Source of the DNA: Bacteroidota bacterium
Lineage (GTDB): Bacteria; Bacteroidota; Ignavibacteria; Ignavibacteriales; Melioribacteraceae
Assembly: GCA_021814855.1 (NCBI GenBank)
Contig: JAKAHQ010000135.1
Coordinates: 1 to 5,688 of the forward strand
Reading direction: 5' to 3'
DNA length: 5,688 nt
Position 1 is the stretch's first letter. Every line of letters begins with the position of its first letter. Under the pieces are notes generated by a model. That model did no database searches. It worked only from the letters and a program-made list of their open reading frames with translations, and was not told where the DNA came from. Shown here one piece after another: positions 1-5,523 of this stretch. The position numbers and the translations under genes were made by a program.

Positions 1-693
1 GTCGTATAAAATTACCGGCTTAGAGTGGCTCGGCGCCTCGGATAATCTTACGTTACGATGTATTATCGTCTGAAAAACTTTTTCTCCAAAATATTTTTTT
101 ACCTCATCAACTACCTGGTGAGATAATCTTAATCTTGTATCGAACATTGTTAACAGAACGCCCTCAATTTCCAATTCGCTGTTAAAATTTTTCTTTACAA
201 TGTTAATTGTATTTAATAGCTGTCCAAGTCCTTCAAGAGCAAAGTACTCGCATTGAACGGGAATGAGTACTGAATTTGCGCATGTCAACGCATTGAGGGT
301 TAACAATCCCAGCGATGGAGGACAGTCAATGAAGATGTAGTCGTACTTCTCGTCTATAGTGTTAATTGCCTTTTTAAGAAGGTATTCCCGTTCAGTCATC
401 GAAACCATTTCGACTTCCGCGCCAACCAGATCAATTGTTGACGGAAGTATATCCAAAAAAGGCATGTAACTGTTTACGATGCAGCTCTCGGCATTTTCTA
501 TTCCTATTAAAGTTTGATAAACCGAAAGCGGTGAATTTTCAATTCCGATTCCCGATGTAGAGTTAGACTGCGGATCTATGTCAATCAATAATGTTTTATA
601 CTCTGCAGCCGCAACAGATGCAGAAAGATTAATAGCTGTGGTAGTTTTACCAACGCCGCCCTTTTGATTTGCAATTACAATTTTTCTTGCCAT
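1..693 (-). CDS. parA: Chromosome-partitioning ATPase ParA/Soj (3' end cut by window)
   Basis: ParA/Soj-type deviant-Walker ATPase, which with ParB and parS segregates replicated origins and acts on the nucleoid. Seen in the 231 visible residues: deviant Walker A KGGVGKTT at 11-18 with signature Lys11 and catalytic Lys16; the A' motif IDIDPQ at 37-42; Walker B IFIDCPP at 120-126; and near the edge the family-typical [19 protein letters not shown] (213-231). Soj-like proteins usually have about 250-260 residues, so some 20-30 C-terminal residues lie beyond position 1. The ATG at 693 gives the canonical short N-terminus of chromosomal ParA, without the N-terminal DNA-binding extension of plasmid type Ia proteins. 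No Shine-Dalgarno precedes it. It lies 29 nt after the metallohydrolase gene, so probably cotranscribed. A parB gene is expected just beyond the left edge; no parS consensus was seen in the window. Confidence 0.96.
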   Translation of the reverse strand, partial: MARKIVIANQKGGVGKTTTAINLSASVAAAEYKTLLIDIDPQSNSTSGIGIENSPLSVYQTLIGIENAESCIVNSYMPFLDILPSTIDLVGAEVEMVSMTEREYLLKKAINTIDEKYDYIFIDCPPSLGLLTLNALTCANSVLIPVQCEYFALEGLGQLLNTINIVKKNFNSELEIEGVLLTMFDTRLRLSHQVVDEVKKYFGEKVFQTIIHRNVRLSEAPSHSKPVILYD

Positions 694-722
694 AAAGATA
701 AGTGTACCGCATTTAGAATAAT

Positions 723-1400
723 TTATAAATCAATTTCCTGGCCGAACGAAAGCACCAGGCACTTTTTATTCAAAGACTCAACTTTTTTCTTGAAGAGATT
801 CGGATCGGCCGTAATTACCGGGAACGTGTTATAATGCATTGGTATTGCTGTCCTCGGATTAGCGAGCTCGACTGCTTTGACCGCATCGTCAATTCCCATT
901 GTAAAATTATCGCCTATTGGTAAAAGCATGTAATCAATTGGATTCATTTCGCCGATTAATTTAAAATCGTAAAAAAGCCCGGTATCCCCGGTGTGATAAA
1001 GGTTGATTCCATCGCTGGAAATAATTACGCCGGCCGGTTCTCCGCCGTAAAAATTATCCGGAGTTAAAGAGCCATGATGAGCTATCGTAAATTTAACCCT
1101 GCCGAAATCAAAATTGTATGAACCGCCGATATGCATATTGTGAGCTTTATAACCCTTCGAGATGCAATAATTTGCGAGTTCGTTAACACATATAAACGTG
1201 GAGCCGCATCTTTTTGCAATTGTAAAAGCATCGCCAAGATGATCGCCGTGAGCATGAGTAAGAATTATGTACTCAGCGCTAACACCACCGGATTTTACAG
1301 GCGAAGTGGGATTGTTATCCAAAAACGGGTCTATTAATATTCTTATGCCTGAACTTGTAGTAACCTGAAAAGCCGAGTGTGAAAAATATCTAAGCTTCAT
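723..1400 (-). CDS. UPF0173-family metallo-beta-lactamase-fold hydrolase
   Basis: Zinc-dependent hydrolase of the metallo-beta-lactamase fold, resembling the UPF0173/YtkL group; the natural substrate is not established for that group. Numbered from the ATG at 1400 (225 aa): an N-terminal strand set with LRYFSHSAF, then the metal signature [10 protein letters not shown] (His49, His51, Asp53, His54), His108/His109 (AHHG), HTGDTG with bridging Asp139, and the late ligand His189 in PMHYNTFP. All expected metal ligands are present and the length is normal for the family, so it should be an active enzyme, cytosolic (no signal peptide). The frame can be extended to a TTG at 1406, but GAGG at 1408-1411 sits 7 nt before the ATG and only 1 nt before the TTG, so the ATG is preferred. 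It begins 15 nt after the CHAD stop, with translational coupling likely. Its role beside parA is unknown. Confidence 0.92.
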   Translation of the reverse strand: MKLRYFSHSAFQVTTSSGIRILIDPFLDNNPTSPVKSGGVSAEYIILTHAHGDHLGDAFTIAKRCGSTFICVNELANYCISKGYKAHNMHIGGSYNFDFGRVKFTIAHHGSLTPDNFYGGEPAGVIISSDGINLYHTGDTGLFYDFKLIGEMNPIDYMLLPIGDNFTMGIDDAVKAVELANPRTAIPMHYNTFPVITADPNLFKKKVESLNKKCLVLSFGQEIDL

Positions 1401-1407
1401 TTTCAAA

Positions 1408-1411
1408 CCTC
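1408..1411 (-). promoter_or_regulatory. Ribosome binding site deciding the metallohydrolase start
   Basis: GAGG lies 7 nt upstream of the ATG at 1400. It is too close to the in-frame TTG at 1406, so it decides in favour of the ATG. It lies just past the CHAD gene's TGA (1416-1418), so ribosomes ending there could reinitiate. Confidence 0.6.
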
Positions 1412-1415
1412 ACTT

Positions 1416-1868
1416 TCATACCAAAAGTTTATTGATTTCTTTATCGGAAATAAATTTAATCAATTCCAGCTTAATATTTTGTCTGGCAGCATTTTTTTCA
1501 ACCGAAATCTTTTCGTAGAAATATTCCGGCACATTTTGATTAATCTCTTCGGCGGTAGCTTTAATTTTAATCTCAAGAACATCAAGGTCTCTTGCCGTGC
1601 CTATCAAATCCTGCATATCCTTTGCCTGGTTGTAAACATGTTTGAACGACTTGGGTGAAAGACAATCGTAAAATATTTCAAGAACATACCTGAATTTCCG
1701 GAAAGCAATTCTTAACTCATGTAAATTTTCGGTCGACTCATTTTTGAAATACTTATCTATTTGCCGCATTATTTTTGTAACACGCTCATTTAAAATAATA
1801 TGTGCGCTGTCTTCCAGCCGTAACTTCTTATTCAGTTTGTCAATCTTGAATTTTTTCTTAAAAGACAT
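1416..1868 (-). CDS. Short CHAD-domain protein (putative polyphosphate-binding)
   Basis: A 150-residue, lysine-rich, apparently all-helical cytosolic protein with recognisable CHAD (conserved histidine alpha-helical domain) motifs: LHELRIAFRKFRYVLEIF at 49-66, containing conserved His50 and the basic residues Arg53, Arg57, Lys58 and Arg60, followed by MQDLIGTARDLDVLEI at 85-100. CHAD domains are known to bind inorganic polyphosphate through such basic helix surfaces, often next to polyphosphate metabolism genes; none is seen here. Full CHAD domains usually span about 200-300 residues with two similar helical halves, whereas this protein shows one motif set and then ends with a basic helix, so it looks like a half-length version. 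The gene sits snugly between neighbours (20 nt after cdaA, 15 nt before the hydrolase) with no sign of a frameshift, so the shortness seems genuine. No Shine-Dalgarno is visible before the ATG. The family call is good; the function is inferred. Confidence 0.85.
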   Translation of the reverse strand: MSFKKKFKIDKLNKKLRLEDSAHIILNERVTKIMRQIDKYFKNESTENLHELRIAFRKFRYVLEIFYDCLSPKSFKHVYNQAKDMQDLIGTARDLDVLEIKIKATAEEINQNVPEYFYEKISVEKNAARQNIKLELIKFISDKEINKLLV

Positions 1869-1888
1869 GTGTTATTGTAAGTTTAATT

Positions 1889-2719
1889 TTAGACCTTCGA
1901 TTCCTTTTTGCGATTAAGAATTTTGAAGAGCGACCCTCTTTGTTTTTCTTTAGAATGCTTTAAAGAATTAGACAGATAATTTCTCAGTCCTTCGCGTGAA
2001 AGACCGGTTTTTATTTCTCCGTTTTCGGCTATTGATATTCCGCCTGTTTCCTCGGAGACTATAACGCTGATAACATCCGCCTGTTCGGAAATTCCCAAAC
2101 CCGCGCGATGCCTCATTCCAAAAGGCCTTCCGAATTTTGATGTCTCTACAGATAGCGGCAGCGTGCAACGCGCCGCCTCTATAATGTCTCCCTTGATAAT
2201 AACGGCGCCGTCATGCAAAGGTGAATTCGGAAAAAATATAGAGCGCAATAAACTCTTGGAAACTTTTGCGTCGATTGGTTCGCCGGTTTCTACAATACCG
2301 CGTATGCCCACGGATTTTACAATAACTATTAGCGCGCCGTGCTGCTGCTGCGCTAATTCAAAAGCCGCATCCGTAATTATATCCGCGATGTTTGAATCAT
2401 CGCTTTTAATGAATACCCTGATGATTGGGTTTTTGCCAAGCAATACAAGAAACCTTCTTATTTCAGGCTGGAATAAAATTACGAATGCAATTACCCAAAT
2501 ATCTGAGATTAATTTTAGTAGCCATCCAAGCACTTTAAAGTTGGAAGCCTGGGTAAGAAACGAAAGCACGAGGATGATTATCAATCCGTAAAATATCTGT
2601 GCGGCTATGGTTCCTCGTATTACGGTATAGATTTTGTAAAATATAAACGTAACGAGCAGTACGTCGAGAAGGTCTAGAAAATTAAAAGTTAGGAAACCGA
2701 TTCTGAATATTTCAAACAT
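1889..2719 (-). CDS. cdaA: Membrane-bound diadenylate cyclase CdaA (DacA)
   Basis: Makes the second messenger c-di-AMP from two ATP, at the inner face of the cytoplasmic membrane. Numbered from the ATG at 2719 (276 aa): three hydrophobic helices at about 13-33, 37-57 and 63-83, the family-typical QPEIRR at 84-89, then the DisA_N cyclase domain with GALIVI (128-133), the catalytic DGA motif in NSPLHDGAVII (DGA 170-172) and the RHR motif in FGMRHRAGLGISE (RHR 203-205), followed by SEETGGIS (222-229). Both signature motifs are intact, so activity is expected. The residue before RHR is Met, where the CdaA sequences I recall often have Thr (GTRHR). A polar tail rich in Lys and Arg ends the protein. 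A GTG directly upstream (2722) is possible, but the ATG is preferred; neither has a clear Shine-Dalgarno. The start overlaps the folP stop by 8 nt (2712-2719), implying coupled translation. The regulators CdaR and GlmM are not in the window. Confidence 0.96.
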   Translation of the reverse strand: MFEIFRIGFLTFNFLDLLDVLLVTFIFYKIYTVIRGTIAAQIFYGLIIILVLSFLTQASNFKVLGWLLKLISDIWVIAFVILFQPEIRRFLVLLGKNPIIRVFIKSDDSNIADIITDAAFELAQQQHGALIVIVKSVGIRGIVETGEPIDAKVSKSLLRSIFFPNSPLHDGAVIIKGDIIEAARCTLPLSVETSKFGRPFGMRHRAGLGISEQADVISVIVSEETGGISIAENGEIKTGLSREGLRNYLSNSLKHSKEKQRGSLFKILNRKKESKV

Positions 2720-3893
2720 CACTCAATTGTTCCGGGTTATCGATAAAACTATTTACTTTAGATGCAAAGATAGCTTGTTTTACATTATGAGTTCTTATAA
2801 ATCTGGCGCCGTTTTTAACAGCCAAAGTTTCCGCAGCTAAAGTCGGATTATCTCTTTCGTTAATTCCAAGGTTGAACGCTTTACCGATAAATGATTTCCT
2901 CGATAAGCCGATCATGAGAGGCATACCGATACCCTTGAATTCATTTAGTCGTTTAATTATTTCGTAATTATCTCCAACGCGTTTACCAAATCCAATTCCT
3001 GGATCCACTATAATATCTTTTATGCCGTGTTTCTTTGCGACATCGACTTTTGTTTTTATAAAATCATAGACTTCGGAAACCACATCATCATAGAAAGGAT
3101 TGTCCTGCATTGTTTGCGGATTGCCTTTCATATGCATTAGTATTACAGCCGCGTTATATTCTTTTACAACGTCGGGCATTTTAAAATCATTTTCAAAAGA
3201 ACTGATATCATTCACAATTTTAGCACCGGCTTTAAGCGCTTTGGCGGCTACATCCGATTTCATCGTATCTACGGAAATTAGAGCTTCGGGTTTGCTTCGA
3301 AGAATTTCTTCAACAACAGGCAACACTCTTTTCAATTCTTCATCAACACTTACCGGTTCGGCTCCGGGTCTGGTAGATTCTCCGCCGATATCGAGAATAT
3401 TAGCCCCGTTCTTCAGCAACTCAAGACCGTGAGCAACGGCATCTTTTGTATCGAAGTAATTTCCTCCGTCGGAAAATGAATCCGGAGTGACATTTAAAAT
3501 TCCTACTACATAGGCCTTATCAAGGTTGAAATTCTTACCGTTTAGATTAACGACTTTCGAGTCATATTCGGTAACATTCTTTACAGTTCTTGAAACTTTT
3601 TGTCCGCAGTCTTCATCTCCTATTGCAATTATTTCTTTGGCTAACTCCTTAAATACCGTGTAGGAACCGAGCGATAGAAGATCTGAAAATTTATCTCCCC
3701 TCTTTCCGGTTGTATAGCAAATTTCTTTATTGGAGAGAATTATTCTTTTGATCTTTTGGGATAATTTGTAATCGACGTTACGAATCTCGAGCGCCAATAA
3801 ATCTTTTTCGTAAAGGTCCCTGTAGATATTGTACTTGGAGCTAAAACGTTTGAATACATTCTGATAAAAAATATCAATTAATTGAACCGTCAA
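2712..3893 (-). CDS. folP: Dihydropteroate synthase, long form with N-terminal extension
   Basis: Condenses 6-hydroxymethyl-7,8-dihydropterin diphosphate with p-aminobenzoate to give 7,8-dihydropteroate in folate synthesis; the target of sulfonamides. The catalytic TIM barrel begins near residue 127: GILNVTPDSFSDGG (131-144), ILDIGGESTRPGAEP (166-180), ISVDT (206-210), NDISS (228-232), MHMKGNPQTMQ (253-263), DPGIGFGK (297-304), GLSRKSFIG (329-337) and RTHNV (367-371), all expected pterin and pABA/phosphate sites. At 393 aa it is about 110 residues longer than the E. coli enzyme. Residues 1-125 look like a divergent copy of the extension found on long DHPS proteins of several phyla. The start is a TTG, chosen because GAGG sits 6 nt upstream, an in-frame TAG lies two codons before it, and no in-frame ATG occurs until residue 211. 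It is separated from rpe by 95 nt and overlaps cdaA by 8 nt. Confidence 0.96.
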   Translation of the reverse strand: MTVQLIDIFYQNVFKRFSSKYNIYRDLYEKDLLALEIRNVDYKLSQKIKRIILSNKEICYTTGKRGDKFSDLLSLGSYTVFKELAKEIIAIGDEDCGQKVSRTVKNVTEYDSKVVNLNGKNFNLDKAYVVGILNVTPDSFSDGGNYFDTKDAVAHGLELLKNGANILDIGGESTRPGAEPVSVDEELKRVLPVVEEILRSKPEALISVDTMKSDVAAKALKAGAKIVNDISSFENDFKMPDVVKEYNAAVILMHMKGNPQTMQDNPFYDDVVSEVYDFIKTKVDVAKKHGIKDIIVDPGIGFGKRVGDNYEIIKRLNEFKGIGMPLMIGLSRKSFIGKAFNLGINERDNPTLAAETLAVKNGARFIRTHNVKQAIFASKVNSFIDNPEQLSDV

Positions 3894-3899
3894 TCTCTA

Positions 3900-3903
3900 C
3901 CTC
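3900..3903 (-). promoter_or_regulatory. Ribosome binding site supporting the folP TTG start
   Basis: GAGG is separated by 6 nt from the TTG at 3893-3891. The in-frame stop TAG at 3897-3899 rules out any longer protein, so this site fixes the start of the N-terminal extension. Confidence 0.6.
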
Positions 3904-3929
3904 GCAACCGGATAGTTGAACGAATAATT

Positions 3930-3937
3930 CAAATATA
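3930..3937 (-). promoter_or_regulatory. Possible folP promoter element (weak)
   Basis: In the 95-nt rpe-folP gap, the only large internal gap in the gene run, the minus strand reads TATATTTG. This fits both a sigma70 -10 (TATATT) and the Bacteroidota -7 pattern TAnnTTTG. No convincing -35 or -33 partner was found, so an internal promoter for folP-cdaA and the genes after them is only a possibility. The rest of the gap is AT-rich with no other clear signal. Confidence 0.22.
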
Positions 3938-3988
3938 CAATAACAAAATAAAAAAATGATTGGGAATGAAAAAGAATGACTTTATTCT

Positions 3989-4651
3989 TTAAGACACCGC
4001 ATTTTTAAATTCGACTGTGGCTGCCGTGATGTTATCCTTGCTAAAAATCGAACTTCCTATTACAAATGCATTGCATCCGGCCGAAGAAATGTCTTTAACG
4101 TTTTCAGTAGTTATGCCGCCGTCAACTTGGATAAGAAAGTTAGCTTTATCTCTTTCCCGCAGATCGGCAAGGTCTTTAATCTTCTTTAAAGAATTTGGAA
4201 TGAATTTTTGACCGCCGAAACCCGGATTGACCGACATTATTAGAACCAGGTCCAGGATATTTAATACTTCCGATAACATACTAACCGGCGTAGAAGGATT
4301 TATGGCAACGCCTGCCTTCAATCCAAGTTCATGTATTCGGTTAATCGTCCTATCAAGATGAATTACTTCTTCTTGATGAACAGTTATTCTATTCGCTCCC
4401 GCTTTTATAAAATCTTCTAAAAGATTGTCGGGGTCTTTGATCATTAAATGTACATCAATTGGCAGCCGGGTAATTTTTCTAACGGCTTTTACAACTATTG
4501 GTCCGAATGTCAGGTTCGGCACAAACTTGCCGTCCATAATATCGCAATGGATCCAGTCCGCGCCACCAAGTTCGGCAGATCGAATTTGCTGGGCAAGAAT
4601 TGAGAAATCTGCGGCAAGAATTGAAGGAGCTATTATTTTATCGCAAATCAT
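3989..4651 (-). CDS. rpe: Ribulose-phosphate 3-epimerase
   Basis: Interconverts D-ribulose 5-phosphate and D-xylulose 5-phosphate in the non-oxidative pentose phosphate pathway (or the Calvin cycle in autotrophs); cytosolic, metal-dependent TIM barrel. The 220-residue length is normal. Motifs in order: IAPSILAADF (7-16), WIHCDIMDGKFVPNLTFG (33-50) with metal ligand His35 and catalytic Asp37, IDVHLM (65-70) with metal ligand His68, MSVNPGFGGQKF (139-150), QVDGGI (175-180) with the second catalytic/metal Asp177, and VIGSSIF (197-203) for phosphate binding. All catalytic residues are present. The ATG at 4651 overlaps the PASTA gene's TGA as ATGA, and GGAG at 4659-4662 lies 7 nt upstream inside the PASTA coding end, so translation is very probably coupled. 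A PASTA/rpe link has no obvious metabolic logic and may simply be conserved operon order. Confidence 0.97.
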   Translation of the reverse strand: MICDKIIAPSILAADFSILAQQIRSAELGGADWIHCDIMDGKFVPNLTFGPIVVKAVRKITRLPIDVHLMIKDPDNLLEDFIKAGANRITVHQEEVIHLDRTINRIHELGLKAGVAINPSTPVSMLSEVLNILDLVLIMSVNPGFGGQKFIPNSLKKIKDLADLRERDKANFLIQVDGGITTENVKDISSAGCNAFVIGSSIFSKDNITAATVEFKNAVS

Positions 4652-5385
4652 TTGCCGTCTCCGGGCTTGCTTAGCACAACATTAACGCTGTCACCGGAAT
4701 CAATTAGAGCGTTCTCACTTGGTTGTTGATCAACAACTGTATTGGGAAGTAAAGTAGGCGAACTGATAAACGTTTTCGTTCCGACTTTAAGCGAGTTGGC
4801 TCTAAGAATCTCTTCCGCGTCAATTAGCGATCTACCTAAAATATTCGGCACGCGTATCATACCTACTTTTGGGCCGATGCTTACTTTTAAATTCACAGTA
4901 GAGCCGGCAGGTATTTCTTTGCCCTCAAAATATTGCTGTTCTACAATAGTATTGGAAGGAAATTCCGATTCAACCGAATCCACCTTACCAATCTTCAGTC
5001 CCATTTTTTCTAAAGATACCTGTGCATCTCTAAGTGTTTTACTGACTAAAGACGGCATTGTGAGAAGTGGTTCACCGCCGCTTATTGTGAGATAAATCCG
5101 CCGGTTAATTTTAACAATTGTTCCTGCCGATGGCTTTTGAAAAATAACCTGGTCTCTTTGATATTTTTGGTCGAACCTTGAAGTCTGTACTATCGGATTA
5201 AAACCGGCATCTTCCAAAATTTTGACAGCTACGTCTTTGTTCTTACCAACCACATCGGGTATCTGTTCTTCTTTACCGCTTACGTAAATCGGCATTATTA
5301 TATCGTCAAGTACAACGAGGAACGCAATAATTCCAATTACGGCGATAAGAAGAAGTTTCCAAATTTTTTTAGATGGCTTTTTCAT
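4648..5385 (-). CDS. Membrane-anchored protein with three PASTA domains, no kinase
   Basis: A 245-residue protein with a short basic N-terminus (MKKPSKKIWK), one hydrophobic helix at about 10-27 and then an extracytoplasmic region of three consecutive PASTA repeats. Repeat 1 is about 41-104 (IPDVVGKNKDVAVKILEDAGF ... LTISGG), repeat 2 about 109-172 (MPSLVSKTLRDAQVSLEKMGL ... VSIGP) and repeat 3 about 177-242 (RVPNILGRSLIDAEEILRANS ... VVLSKPG). Each shows the P-x-(V/L/I)-(V/L)-(G/S) start, the helix and the closing strand. PASTA domains are known from PknB-type Ser/Thr kinases and penicillin-binding proteins, where they bind peptidoglycan or muropeptides; here there is no kinase or transpeptidase domain, so it probably acts as a cell-wall-binding or adaptor protein in the periplasm. 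No Shine-Dalgarno precedes the ATG, and a promoter lies only 5 nt upstream (see 5391-5418). First gene of the leftward run. Confidence 0.93.
   Translation of the reverse strand: MKKPSKKIWKLLLIAVIGIIAFLVVLDDIIMPIYVSGKEEQIPDVVGKNKDVAVKILEDAGFNPIVQTSRFDQKYQRDQVIFQKPSAGTIVKINRRIYLTISGGEPLLTMPSLVSKTLRDAQVSLEKMGLKIGKVDSVESEFPSNTIVEQQYFEGKEIPAGSTVNLKVSIGPKVGMIRVPNILGRSLIDAEEILRANSLKVGTKTFISSPTLLPNTVVDQQPSENALIDSGDSVNVVLSKPGDGK
4659..4662 (-). promoter_or_regulatory. Ribosome binding site of rpe inside the PASTA gene
   Basis: GGAG with a 7-nt spacer to the rpe ATG at 4651; it lies within the codons for the last residues (PGDGK) of the PASTA protein. With the ATGA overlap this is classic coupled translation. 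Confidence 0.6.
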
Positions 5386-5390
5386 ACTGA

Positions 5391-5418
5391 AATATATTAA
5401 ACCGGACGGTTATGACAA
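5391..5418 (-). promoter_or_regulatory. Putative sigma70-type promoter of the PASTA operon
   Basis: On the minus strand, TTGTCA (5418-5413; 5 of 6 match to TTGACA) is followed after 16 nt by TATATT (5396-5391; 5 of 6 match to TATAAT). Only 5 nt separate the -10 box from the ATG at 5385, so a normal start 6-8 nt downstream would fall on the start codon and give a leaderless transcript, which fits the absent Shine-Dalgarno. The spacer contains the palindrome AACCGtcCGGTT. The match is by eye; the sigma factor preference of this organism is unknown. Confidence 0.45.
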
Positions 5419-5442
5419 AATTTGGCGGCGGTTTTTCAACCG
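5400..5442. repeat. Paired inverted repeats of AACCG/CGGTT, possible operator
   Basis: Four copies of one pentamer lie in 43 bp: AACCG (5400-5404) with CGGTT (5407-5411), separated by 2 nt, and CGGTT (5429-5433) with AACCG (5438-5442), separated by 4 nt. The two dyad centres are 30 bp apart, close to three helical turns, and the first dyad lies between the -35 and -10 boxes of the putative PASTA promoter. This could be a binding site for a repressor of the leftward operon, or chance. The short arms make RNA hairpin or terminator roles less likely. Confidence 0.35.
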
Positions 5443-5523
5443 AAGAAGAATTTTGCTTATAGTTTATATTTTTAATTAATTTATCAAGCAAATCCAATTT
5501 TGTATAACAACATTTAGGTAGTG

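Larger units (their letters stand above)
5386..5523. promoter_or_regulatory. Divergent intergenic region between PASTA and GlmU-like genes
   Basis: This 138-nt region must carry the start signals for both diverging genes. The left half holds the PASTA promoter and the AACCG dyads; the right half (about 5446-5510) is very AT-rich. For the rightward gene, TATAAC at 5503-5508 resembles a -10 box but has a poor -35, and AGGT at 5516-5519 is a weak ribosome binding site 4 nt before the ATG. No small gene, riboswitch or terminator is convincingly visible. Confidence 0.4.

Noticed and set aside
694..722. Possible separate promoter or parS site in front of parA
   Set aside because: Only 29 nt; no parS-like palindrome and no -35/-10 pair at acceptable spacing (TTGATT and TACACT are 21 nt apart).
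1404..1406. TTG as start of the metallohydrolase
   Set aside because: GAGG is only 1 nt before it, whereas the ATG at 1400 has an ideal 7-nt spacing.
2163..2591. Plus-strand open frame of 142 codons opposite cdaA
   Set aside because: Shadow of the well-supported cdaA gene; its translation is low in structure, rich in Ser/Ile, and shows no family motif.
3100..3432. Plus-strand open frame of 110 codons opposite folP
   Set aside because: Antisense shadow of conserved FolP motifs; no ribosome binding site or recognisable protein.
3971..3990. AAAGAAT-6-ATTCTTT inverted repeat at the rpe stop codon, with T-rich sequence after it on the minus strand
   Set aside because: The 7-bp stem has only one G-C pair and includes the rpe stop codon; too weak for a convincing intrinsic terminator, though partial attenuation before folP cannot be excluded.
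4742..5095. Plus-strand open frame of 117 codons opposite the PASTA gene
   Set aside because: Antisense to PASTA repeats 2 and 3; the open frame follows from codon use of the real gene.
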